Positions 21,859 to 29,984 of a stretch of 59,301 nucleotides of DNA are shown one piece after another. A model generated the notes under the pieces. The model saw only the letters and a program-made list of their open reading frames with translations, was not told the origin of the DNA and did not search any database. Numbering within the stretch: position 1 is the first letter of the stretch; each line of letters begins with the position of its first letter. Location of the stretch: positions 1-59,301 of IMG/VR virus record IMGVR_UViG_3300028800_000104; one strand, 5' to 3'. Source of the DNA: a virus. The position numbers were made by a program, and so were the translations under genes.

Positions 21859-23423
21859 TTTCCTTGCGACAACTCTTGCGTTTTTTACTCTTCGCGACGC
21901 TCTGCGCCTCTTGTGTTGCACAGGGGCATATGTTGCGCGTGGGGCCCAACACCGGCACCCCGGTGACACTCGGGCCACTTATATGGGACTACTGGAACAC
22001 GGGAGGGGTGTCGGGGATCAACTGTAGCCCAAGCTGTCCCAATATTTTCTCCCCTCCTTCCACCCAAATCGGCGATTTGCTGATCATCATCTATCAAGGT
22101 TATCAGTCAACTTCTCCCACAATTTCATCCGTCAGTGGAGACGGGACGTGGGTTGCGGGTGGGGAATGTCATTCCACATCGACGACCCATACGCTGACCA
22201 CCGATATGGCCCATACGCTGACGGCTACATCAACTGGAGCACAACCGCTTAGCGTGACCCTGTCGGCCAACGACAACGATGCCGAGTTTACGGTGCTCCG
22301 ATGGGCTGGCGGCAGTGGCATTTATGCGCTAGATTCAGCCGGCTGCAAAACAACTAGCAACCCTTCTGCGAGTGCGACCGACACGACGACATCGATTACG
22401 ACCACAGGAACCGCGGATCTCATCGTATCGGGCGGAATCGTTTCGCATGACTTCCTCGCGAATGCTGCGGTAACGAATGTGGCTGGATCCGGCTGGACCT
22501 CGCCGCTGCCCTACATCAGTTTCTACAACGCTGGTCCTTGGTTCTTTAATCAATCAGTCGCAGCAGGAACCTATCAGGCCAGCGCCGTCGACGACGGTTC
22601 GATTAGTGAGAACTGGACAAACTCCACTTTGGCCTTTACGGGCATGACAGCGGCGCCTTGCGACAACACGCCGGATGTCGCTTTCTCATGGAGCAATGGA
22701 ACGAATACGACAGCCGTAACCCCTGGATTACTGGATGGATCGACGCAGGGACAATCACTTCAAGGTTATCCAGGCGGCACTGCCTGGACCATTTCTAGCA
22801 GCCCCAGTGCGCTCGTTTATAGCACCACAGTCAGTCAGTCCATGCCCGCGACGGAGTGTCTTGGTAGCCTAAACGGCGGCTCCATGGTTCTGGACTATCC
22901 GACCGCGACTTCCCCGCCGCAACAGATCGATTTCACTCCTGCCGTTCACGCTAATACGAACAAATGGTCGTTTGCTCACTGGATCTATGTCACCACGCCA
23001 AACACTGATACCAATTCAACATTCTCTCTGGGAACGCTGACAGCCGCAACTGGTGGTAACTACGTCGACGTCGCCATCGTGTTCTCGAATGGCACTGCCC
23101 CGCATGCCGAGTGCGAGATCGACGGCAACGGCCTTAACGACATGGGAGCGATTTCGAATAATGGCTTTTACTGGATCGCTACTCTCTACGACGATACGGC
23201 GCCAGGCACGAGTCAGATGAAGTGCGAAATTCGTGACACGTCCGGCACAGTGCTTGGCTCCTACGCCCACGCCGGACTAACGGGCGGTCATCCGCTCGGT
23301 TTCGCGATCTTCGGCCCGTCCGGCGCCGAAGCCTACACGAGCGGTTATCACGTCTATACCGGCAAGGGCATGCTAAGCACGTCCGGCGTCTGGCCATTGA
23401 AGGCCAGTCCAAGCTGGCCATAA
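21855..23423 (+). CDS. signal-peptide protein with lectin-like domain
   Basis: 522 aa from GTG 21855, which overlaps the preceding stop (GTGA). The frame is open upstream, but that part is a shadow. Residues 1-24 form a signal peptide (LLRFLLFATLCASCVAQG). Residues about 40-200 include 'IGDLLIIIYQGYQS', similar in style to N-terminal domains of two tail-tip proteins downstream. The C-terminal ~190 residues ('TNKWSFAHWIYVTTP', 'FYWIATLYDD', 'YHVYTGKGM') look like a concanavalin/LamG fold, often used for sugar binding. Fourth gene in a row with a signal peptide. Confidence 0.65.
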   Translation: MISLRQLLRFLLFATLCASCVAQGHMLRVGPNTGTPVTLGPLIWDYWNTGGVSGINCSPSCPNIFSPPSTQIGDLLIIIYQGYQSTSPTISSVSGDGTWVAGGECHSTSTTHTLTTDMAHTLTATSTGAQPLSVTLSANDNDAEFTVLRWAGGSGIYALDSAGCKTTSNPSASATDTTTSITTTGTADLIVSGGIVSHDFLANAAVTNVAGSGWTSPLPYISFYNAGPWFFNQSVAAGTYQASAVDDGSISENWTNSTLAFTGMTAAPCDNTPDVAFSWSNGTNTTAVTPGLLDGSTQGQSLQGYPGGTAWTISSSPSALVYSTTVSQSMPATECLGSLNGGSMVLDYPTATSPPQQIDFTPAVHANTNKWSFAHWIYVTTPNTDTNSTFSLGTLTAATGGNYVDVAIVFSNGTAPHAECEIDGNGLNDMGAISNNGFYWIATLYDDTAPGTSQMKCEIRDTSGTVLGSYAHAGLTGGHPLGFAIFGPSGAEAYTSGYHVYTGKGMLSTSGVWPLKASPSWP

Positions 23424-23469
23424 AAAGTTTTTGTAAGTCCCAACAGGGAGAAAAAGGAGAAACAACACC

Positions 23470-24027
23470 ATGCCTGAACCTGATGTATCTCAAATTATTG
23501 CAGGCCCGGCGTTACTGTATGTCGCTGCGCTCGGCACAACTCTGCCAACCCTAACCTTGCCGCTTGTCTGGCCCGCTGGCTGGCGCCAGGTCGGCTATAC
23601 CGATGCAGGCGTCGACGCCATCTATACGCCCACTATCAAAGAGATTTACGTGGACGAAGAAACGGCCCCGGTCGATGACATTCTCGAAAAGGAAAAGTTT
23701 GTCATCTCGGCGCATCTTGCTGAACTCGGGTTGAAAAACCTGAATACGGCGATTGCTGCGTCTGCCTACGTGCCAACGGGAAATCCGACCTTGTCGGCTG
23801 GCTCGCTGGCGCTCAATTACATCATGGTCGGCGTGGTCGGCCCGGCACCGGATACGTTCACGTCACGCGTGATCCTCTTGCAAAAGGCGCTGTCCACAGC
23901 TGCCGTAAACCTTAAGATGACACGCAAAGACAAGCAGATCATTCCGGTCAGCTTCGACGCCCGCAAAATCCAAGGTCAGAATCTATTCACGATTCAGGAT
24001 CTCGGCACCGGCTACGAAGGCAGCTAG
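23470..24027 (+). CDS. major tail tube protein
   Basis: 185 aa. 'IIAGPALLYVAALGTTLP', 'WRQVGYTDAGVD' and 'IYVDEETAPVDDILEKEKF' match tail tube proteins of siphoviruses. These polymerise around the tape measure. Strong RBS (AAAAAGGAG). It comes just before the tail-assembly chaperone pair, the conserved order in long-tailed phages. A terminator-like hairpin follows its stop, as after the capsid gene. Confidence 0.83.
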   Translation: MPEPDVSQIIAGPALLYVAALGTTLPTLTLPLVWPAGWRQVGYTDAGVDAIYTPTIKEIYVDEETAPVDDILEKEKFVISAHLAELGLKNLNTAIAASAYVPTGNPTLSAGSLALNYIMVGVVGPAPDTFTSRVILLQKALSTAAVNLKMTRKDKQIIPVSFDARKIQGQNLFTIQDLGTGYEGS

Positions 24028-24050
24028 TCTCTCCCAACTCCCTGTGTTTA

Positions 24051-24091
24051 TGAGGGTCAACGGCTCACGACTGTTGGCCCTCATTTACTTT
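24051..24091 (+). terminator. terminator after tail tube gene
   Basis: TGAGGGTCAAC (24051-24061), 11-base loop, GTTGGCCCTCA (24073-24083): eleven pairs with one G-U, followed by TTTACTTT. The tail-length TTTACTTT motif is the same as that after the capsid terminator. Confidence 0.78.
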
Positions 24092-24107
24092 CGACGAAAG
24101 GCGACCA

Positions 24108-24509
24108 ATGAAACCCCGCTCCGAAGACGATATCCTTGCCCGTACTCCGCTCAAGGTAAAACTTGGCGACAAAGAGTACGAAATTCCCCTCCTCGCCGTC
24201 ATGCCGCAACGCGCCTGGCGCAAGCAACTGTTTGAAACGGTCACTCCCGTACTCGATTCGTTCAATCTCAGGGCGGACGGAAAAAGTATGACGACGGGCC
24301 TGGCGGCGGCGCTCCTACAAGTTCCAGAAAAACTCGCGGAGTTGCTCTTTGCCTATGCTCCGGAGTTGCCGAAAGAGGACATCCTCGCGACCGCGACCGA
24401 AGAGCAGATCGCGACCGCATTCTCGGCGGTGATGGAGGTAGCTTTCCCTTTTTTGCCCCAACTTGCGATGGTGACGCAACTGGTGAGGACAGCGTCAGCG
24501 CCACGGTAG
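24108..24509 (+). CDS. tail assembly chaperone, short form (gpG-like)
   Basis: 133 aa. 'LKVKLGDKEYEIPLLAVMPQ' and a helical C-terminal half fit a tail assembly chaperone. These bind the tape measure before tube assembly. The gene lies between tail tube and tape measure, as always. Near its end the slippery site CCCTTTTTTG allows a -1 shift into the downstream frame, giving a longer chaperone (gpGT-like). Confidence 0.82.
   Translation: MKPRSEDDILARTPLKVKLGDKEYEIPLLAVMPQRAWRKQLFETVTPVLDSFNLRADGKSMTTGLAAALLQVPEKLAELLFAYAPELPKEDILATATEEQIATAFSAVMEVAFPFLPQLAMVTQLVRTASAPR
24446..24455 (+). promoter_or_regulatory. -1 ribosomal frameshift site
   Basis: In the zero frame the bases read TTC CCT TTT TTG. 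C CCT TTT (24446-24452) and T TTT TTG (24449-24455) are both canonical X XXY YYZ heptamers. After a -1 slip the frame stays open to 24781, with no stop in between. Confidence 0.82.
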
Positions 24510-24781
24510 GCGAACTATACGAGTTGGCGCTTTCTGAATGGCGCCTCACGCCAGATGAAATCAATCATCAATGGACCGAGGAATGTCTCGGGCTGATGTT
24601 CCGCAAGCGAAATCAACGCCTGCGAGCACTCGCGGACGAAATGGAAAAACTGAGGGAAGAGAAAAAGGCGACGCCGCGATCGGAGCGCCCTAGCCGGCCG
24701 CGACGCGTGAATAACGACGCATTTTTTGCACGCATCAACACGTTGGCACAAAAGGGCGGAAGCGGGCGGGCGCCGCGTTGA
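24452..24781 (+). CDS. tail assembly chaperone, frameshift extension (gpT-like)
   Basis: About 109 codons read only after the -1 shift; the fused product would be about 224 aa. 'LALSEWRLTPDEINHQWTEE' begins the folded part, with a helical, charged C-terminus ('LADEMEKLREEKKA') as in other T domains. The TTG at 24524 could be mistaken for a start, but it has no good RBS. The minus-strand lipoprotein gene begins directly after its stop. Confidence 0.78.
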   Translation, partial: FAPTCDGDATGEDSVSATVGELYELALSEWRLTPDEINHQWTEECLGLMFRKRNQRLRALADEMEKLREEKKATPRSERPSRPRRVNNDAFFARINTLAQKGGSGRAPR

Positions 24782-25207
24782 CTACTTGGCGTATTCCCGT
24801 TTTATATCCTCTTCTTGTTTGGCAATGAGACGATGAGTTTCGTCAATCACGCGGTCACATTCGGCAAGATGCTGCGGGCCGAGACTACTGGCGACGCCCA
24901 ACTTACTACTCTGCGCGTCATCGACGCACATGCTATAGGTCGCCTTGTTTAATCGCAATTGCGATTGTTGCGTTCGCGTCTTGCCCCACAGGGCAAGTCC
25001 ACCATCAGCATAGTATTTGTCGGCTGCGTCAATTTTCTCGCGTGCAAGTTCCGGCGTCCATGATCGCGCCAGTGCATAACCTCGTAAATTAAGGCTGCCG
25101 TTTGAGTCGTCTTGTACGGTTTGTACGCTTTGTACATTTTGCGGTTTCTGTTCTCGCGTGCAACCCAACGCGGCCAGCAGCACCAAGAGCATCGATACGT
25201 TTTTCAT
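24782..25207 (-). CDS. lipoprotein, possible moron
   Basis: 141 aa. Signal sequence NVSMLLVLLAALGC (3-16) ends in a good lipobox (LAALGC), so the product is probably lipid-anchored. The mature part is hydrophilic, with a Gln/Val-rich linker and a helical C-terminal region ('LAECDRVIDETHRLIAKQEE'). It runs against the surrounding tail genes and occupies exactly the gap between chaperone and tape measure. Phage lipoproteins at such places often act in superinfection exclusion, a plausible but unproven role. No strong SD or promoter was seen upstream. Confidence 0.7.
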   Translation of the reverse strand: MKNVSMLLVLLAALGCTREQKPQNVQSVQTVQDDSNGSLNLRGYALARSWTPELAREKIDAADKYYADGGLALWGKTRTQQSQLRLNKATYSMCVDDAQSSKLGVASSLGPQHLAECDRVIDETHRLIAKQEEDIKREYAK

Positions 25208-25244
25208 AGCCGCAGCATGCTACCACAAATCCAGATAGGGCCCC

Positions 25245-27857
25245 ATGCCACTTAATGTCGGCGATGCCGTCTTAACTTTTCTCGGCGATACCACGCAACT
25301 CGACCAGGTCTTTGCGCGTCTTCCAGATCAGGCAGATACAGCCATGTCCGCGGCAGCGGACAGCGTCAGCCAGGTTGGCGATGCCGCCAAAGACGTCAGT
25401 TTCGAACTCGATGCCACCGGGTCAAATGCAGCGTATGCCGGCGGCGAGATCGAGGACGCGATGGTCAAGGCCAAAACCTCGACCTATGAAGCGCGCGGCG
25501 AGATTGGGCTTTTGGGTGAGCTTTTCGGGATTCACTTGCCGCGTCACGTGCGCAGCTTTGTTGCTGAGTTGCCAGGCGTGGGCACGGCTCTCGAATCGGC
25601 CTTCGCCGCCACCGCCGTTTTCTTTTTAATCGAGGCGCTCGTCAAGGGGACCGAAAAACTAACGGATTGGATATCCAATACCTTCATCTTTACGCAGGCA
25701 ATGAAGGATTCGGATGAGGCAGTCAAGGAACAAAATAAAACGCTACTGGCGCTTGCCGATCAAATTGATCGCGATAGCGAGGCGCTTAAACGGTTCGGCA
25801 AGACCCAAGGCGAACTGAAAAGCGACAAGGTCGAGGAACTACAGGCAGAGATCAAAAAGAATGAGGCCGCCCTTGCGGCGGCGACGAAGGCGGCTAACGC
25901 CTATGCTCGCTCGCTAGAACCAACGGCAATAGAACAGGCAGCGACCAAACTCGGCCAATTGCCGGGGATTCTCGGGACAATTGGTGCGGCATATGGCCAA
26001 GTTGCGCTTTACGAGAAGAGTTTCGAGGAGTCTATCGAAGCATTTTTTACCGGAGACAAATCGCCAGCACAACTTGCCGCAGAGGCTGCCAGGATCGGGC
26101 AGAAAGCGCAGGCAGATGCCGCTATCGCTGCTCAGAAAAAGAAAGATGATGACATCCAGCTCGATCTCGCCCGGAAAGATCGCCTCGCAACTCAACTGCA
26201 AGATGAGACTAGCGCGGCAAAACAATCAATCTCTATCGCGGAGATGATCGGTAACGCGAAGATCAAGATTTGGGCGGCGGATGCCTTATATCAGGCGGCT
26301 TTCGCCAAAGATGCCGCCGAGGCGACTCTGAAAGTGCAGCAGGAAGAAGCTGAAAAAGAATATCAACTCAAACTGCAAACACTGGAGAAGGAGCGAGCGG
26401 CAGAACAGCGTGCCGCCGGCGGACTGCGAGCGGTGGGGGACAATGCGTCCGCCCTTAAGCAAATCGCACAGGTCAAAGAGACTAACGCCAAGATAGAGGC
26501 GCTCAACGCCGACCATTACGCCAAGCTAAAACAGCAGGCGATGAACTCGGACGAGACGATTCTTAAGTTACATGCCGACGCTGCGGTTCTCGCGATCAAT
26601 CTCGCGCAGGGTTTTTTCCCGAATCTTCCCGCCACAACGCGTAATTTGTTATCGATGAACGATGCCGCCGCGAAACTCGGCATCACGCTCTCGACGAGTC
26701 TCAGCAAAGACGCCAAGGACAATCAGGCGGCGATGCATATTCTGGAGATGGAATATCGGGGCGGCGTCATCTCGCTGCATGACTACCTGGCGGCACAGCT
26801 GGCTGTGCAACAACAGCAACTGTTGCTCGACAAATCGCTTGGCAATACCGCCGGGATCCGCGCCACGGAAAAGGCGATCGACGAACTCACCAAGAAACTG
26901 CAAAAGCTGGAAGGCGACACGGTCAAGACGAAAGGATTCTGGGATTCTTTTGCGACCGACTTCGCGAAGAAATCCAAGAATGTCGGCACGGAAGCGCAGG
27001 CCATGGGCAATATGCTCGGACAGGCCGCAGCGCACATGGACGAAGCGTTTGCCAGTGCCATGATCGGCGCGATCCAGAGCGGCAAGTCGATCGGCGCCGC
27101 CCTCGAGGCGGCAACCGGACAGGTGCTCGTCAATCTCGCAACGCAGGCCGCAGCCCACGCCATCTATTGCACGGCCATGGGTATTGCTGAACTGGCGCTA
27201 GGCGTCACTGATTCCTCGGCGGCAGAATGGTTCGCTGCAGCTGCGGAGTTCGGCCTCGTGGCTGGCGTCTCTGGCGCAGCTGGCATTGCCATGAGCGGCG
27301 GGAGTGGTGGCGGTGGCGTCGGCAGCACCGGCCCTCGTGGAAGCGGCAACCCGGGGAGTCCGAACCAAGCGCAGTCCGCCGGCGGCGGCTCGCAACAAAC
27401 GGTGGGCGTGACACGCCTGGCGGGTGGCGGCATCGTTACTTCGCCGACAATCTTCATGGCTGGCGACAGTCCATCTGGTGGCTCCGCAAACGAAGCAATC
27501 TTGCCTCTCGAAAACTCTGACGCTATGGAGCGGATCGCTAACGCGCTTCTTTCATCGCCAACCTTACGCATGGCCTCCGCTGGAATGACAGACCCGGCGG
27601 CTGTATCTGCGGCGGCACATGTCGGCTCTGGCGGTTTCGACGAAGCCAGTTTGACGCGCCTGGCGGAGCGCATCGGCTCACATCTCGACAGTTCCGGCGG
27701 GGCAGCTGGCGACACGCATCTGCACGCACACGTTAAAGGCATGATCTCGCCCGACAATCTCGGCAAGGTCATGCGCAAGATGTCGAAGCGAGTTCAGAAC
27801 CGACAATCGAATCTCCACGCCTCGAATGCCCTGCGTGTGACGCGGAGATCTCAGTAG
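25245..27857 (+). CDS. tape measure protein
   Basis: 870 aa, the longest confident gene. It has long coiled-coil stretches ('ALIKKNEAALAAATKAANAY'-like), a hydrophobic segment near residues 105-140 ('AFAATAVFFLIEALVKG') and another near 600-690. A Gly/Ser-rich region is followed by 'GGGIVTSPTIFMAGDSPSG', typical of tape measure C-termini. It sets tail length, here roughly 130 nm if 1.5 angstrom per residue holds. It follows the chaperone pair and precedes the tail-tip genes. Confidence 0.9.
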   Translation: MPLNVGDAVLTFLGDTTQLDQVFARLPDQADTAMSAAADSVSQVGDAAKDVSFELDATGSNAAYAGGEIEDAMVKAKTSTYEARGEIGLLGELFGIHLPRHVRSFVAELPGVGTALESAFAATAVFFLIEALVKGTEKLTDWISNTFIFTQAMKDSDEAVKEQNKTLLALADQIDRDSEALKRFGKTQGELKSDKVEELQAEIKKNEAALAAATKAANAYARSLEPTAIEQAATKLGQLPGILGTIGAAYGQVALYEKSFEESIEAFFTGDKSPAQLAAEAARIGQKAQADAAIAAQKKKDDDIQLDLARKDRLATQLQDETSAAKQSISIAEMIGNAKIKIWAADALYQAAFAKDAAEATLKVQQEEAEKEYQLKLQTLEKERAAEQRAAGGLRAVGDNASALKQIAQVKETNAKIEALNADHYAKLKQQAMNSDETILKLHADAAVLAINLAQGFFPNLPATTRNLLSMNDAAAKLGITLSTSLSKDAKDNQAAMHILEMEYRGGVISLHDYLAAQLAVQQQQLLLDKSLGNTAGIRATEKAIDELTKKLQKLEGDTVKTKGFWDSFATDFAKKSKNVGTEAQAMGNMLGQAAAHMDEAFASAMIGAIQSGKSIGAALEAATGQVLVNLATQAAAHAIYCTAMGIAELALGVTDSSAAEWFAAAAEFGLVAGVSGAAGIAMSGGSGGGGVGSTGPRGSGNPGSPNQAQSAGGGSQQTVGVTRLAGGGIVTSPTIFMAGDSPSGGSANEAILPLENSDAMERIANALLSSPTLRMASAGMTDPAAVSAAAHVGSGGFDEASLTRLAERIGSHLDSSGGAAGDTHLHAHVKGMISPDNLGKVMRKMSKRVQNRQSNLHASNALRVTRRSQ

Positions 27858-29578
27858 TGACTGTTGCTCTCGTACAGTGCAATAGCGGCGGATCCGCGAC
27901 CGGCAGTTTGGCCTATGGCCAGACGCTCAGCGTGACGGGCGGTTTCGCTGCGCCGACGACGCTCGGCAATCTGCTGATGGTCGTTTGCATGTGGAAGGGA
28001 TCGCTTAATCTCGGAGTCTCATTCAACGAAAATACTCTCCCAATCGGCGGCGGCTACGCATTGTCGAATTGGCCAGCACTCCCTGGTTCTTCTGGTGTGT
28101 TTGCGACTTGGGATGACAATCCTACTCCACCGCCGTTTCTGACGACCGCCACTGGTGGCGTGTTATTGGCCTTCATCGAGAATGCGTCCTCGATGAGCCC
28201 GGGGCAACAGACAACCTTTGCAATCACGATGAACGCGACGAACGGTGGCAGCGCCGCCAGTTCCGTCGAGATGCACTTTTACGAGTTCAGCGGCGTGGCA
28301 TATCCCGGCGTCTATGACTTAACTTCGAGCGGTATTGCCAATCTTGCCCAACCGAGCGGTGCGCCAGTAATCACATTTTCAGATTTTTTCATTAGCCCAA
28401 CTCCCAACACAGATTTAATCATCGGCTTTCAGGCAGCAGGTGGTTCGGGACGTTTGAATCTCCCCGCCGGTACCGGTTACACGCTCGGCATCAATGCCGC
28501 TGTCGCTGATGTCGCCCAGATTCAATATCAACTCAACGCGCCACCCGGCCAGACTGACTGCGGGTTTGTTGGGACCGAACCGCTTTGGGGCATGGGCGCG
28601 ATCGCGTTCAAGGCCGCGGCGCCCACGGCGCCTACTGTCACCAATGTTGCGCCGTCGAGTGGCTCGACCGCGGGCGGAACCTCGGTTCGAATCACCGGCA
28701 CCAACTTTCTGCCAGGCGCGACCGTGACTTTCGATGGCCTTTCTGCCACGAGCGTCGTTTTCGTCTCGGGCACGGCTCTGTTGTGCGTGACGCCGGCGCA
28801 TGCCGCCGGCGCGGTGGACGTGAGCGTAACGACGACAGGCGGCACGGGCACGCTCTCGAACGGATACACGTACACGACGAGCTCGCCGCCGGCGCCCACA
28901 GTCACCGCGGTGATTCCGGACTATGGCCCAACCTCGGGCGGGACCGCGGTCCAGATCATCGGGAATAATTTCGAATCTGGAGCGACGGTCGACTTCGGAG
29001 GATCCGCGGCAACGAGCGTCGTTTTCGTCTCGAGCACGCAACTCACGTGCGTGACGCCGGCACATGCTTTGGGATCCGTTACCGTTAGCGTCACCACGAG
29101 CGACGGCACGGGGAGCTTGCCCAATGGCTTTACCTATACCTCGGGAGGCGGAGGCGGCACGCCGACTGGTTTTACTCCAAAGTATCCGCCCATTCAAAAA
29201 CAGCCGCATGGTCTCTGGGGCTTGGAAGCGGTCCGCAACGACTCGATCACTGCCGCCGGCGTCAAGCGATCGTTCCTCGATCGCGTCGACACAGTCACGG
29301 TGCTTACCTTCGCGAATGTGCCTGCTAGCGATCTGCCAGCGTGGAAAGCCTTCGAGGAATATGCCCTCACGGGCGGCGTCTTCAGCTACCGGCCGCTCCC
29401 TGACTATCCGAATGAAGTCGACGCGGATCCCATGTTTCAGTATCCCGGTGTCGACAACGGCGACGATGCCAGCGGCTACTCGACGTGTCAACTCGTAAGC
29501 ATGGAGTGGGCGCCGCACTTCGAATCTTTTGAAAACTTTTCACTCTCGATGAAAATAAAACTGGTGGCAGACCTATGA
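27857..29578 (+). CDS. tail tip protein: IPT/TIG repeats plus distal-tail-like domain
   Basis: 573 aa, GTG start overlapping the tape measure stop. An N-terminal beta domain (1-250, 'TLGNLLMVVCMWKGS') is followed by two IPT/TIG Ig-like repeats of about 85 residues each. Both share the core 'TSVVFVS', then 'CVTPAHA'. The last ~135 residues ('PPIQKQPHGLWGLEAVRNDS', 'WKAFEEYALTGGVFSYRP') are a homologue of the whole next gene, so this is a partial tandem duplication. The IPT domains may bind the cell surface. Confidence 0.72.
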   Translation: MTVALVQCNSGGSATGSLAYGQTLSVTGGFAAPTTLGNLLMVVCMWKGSLNLGVSFNENTLPIGGGYALSNWPALPGSSGVFATWDDNPTPPPFLTTATGGVLLAFIENASSMSPGQQTTFAITMNATNGGSAASSVEMHFYEFSGVAYPGVYDLTSSGIANLAQPSGAPVITFSDFFISPTPNTDLIIGFQAAGGSGRLNLPAGTGYTLGINAAVADVAQIQYQLNAPPGQTDCGFVGTEPLWGMGAIAFKAAAPTAPTVTNVAPSSGSTAGGTSVRITGTNFLPGATVTFDGLSATSVVFVSGTALLCVTPAHAAGAVDVSVTTTGGTGTLSNGYTYTTSSPPAPTVTAVIPDYGPTSGGTAVQIIGNNFESGATVDFGGSAATSVVFVSSTQLTCVTPAHALGSVTVSVTTSDGTGSLPNGFTYTSGGGGGTPTGFTPKYPPIQKQPHGLWGLEAVRNDSITAAGVKRSFLDRVDTVTVLTFANVPASDLPAWKAFEEYALTGGVFSYRPLPDYPNEVDADPMFQYPGVDNGDDASGYSTCQLVSMEWAPHFESFENFSLSMKIKLVADL

Positions 29579-29982
29579 TCCAGCCCATGTTCATCTACAA
29601 CACGGGCTCCGGCGACATCGAGTTCGTGCCGACATATCCCGCGATCGGCAAGCAACCTCTCGACGGTCTCTCGGCAGAACGTCACGATTCCATTACGTCG
29701 TCTGGTATCAAACAGGCCGTCGTCGAACGTATCGACGATCTAATGACATTGTCTTTTCAGTTGGTCCCGCAGAGCGACCTGGCGGCATGGAAGGCGTTTA
29801 TGAGTTATGCCCTTGCCGGCGGTGTCTTCGCCTATCGTCCGGATGCGACTGACGACACGCACTGGAATGAATACACGCTCGACTCAACCGAATGGGCACC
29901 GAAATGGGTGAGTCGCAACATGTTCGCTTTTGAGTTGCAGTGCCGTCTGTGGGTCGGCGCGACAGTGGTTTCCGGCAGCTAA
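29575..29982 (+). CDS. distal-tail-like protein (second copy)
   Basis: 135 aa. 'YPAIGKQPLDGLSAERHDSI', 'WKAFMSYALAGGVFAYRPDA' and 'STEWAPKW' align with the C-terminus of the preceding protein. ATG overlaps the previous stop (ATGA). Position after the tape measure suggests a tail-tip ring (Dit-like) protein. Confidence 0.68.
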   Translation: MIQPMFIYNTGSGDIEFVPTYPAIGKQPLDGLSAERHDSITSSGIKQAVVERIDDLMTLSFQLVPQSDLAAWKAFMSYALAGGVFAYRPDATDDTHWNEYTLDSTEWAPKWVSRNMFAFELQCRLWVGATVVSGS

Positions 29983-29984
29983 AT

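Noticed and set aside
28415-29518. Minus-strand 367-codon frame over the IPT/TIG protein
   Set aside because: Arg-rich shadow of repeated Thr/Gly/Val codons; no domain.
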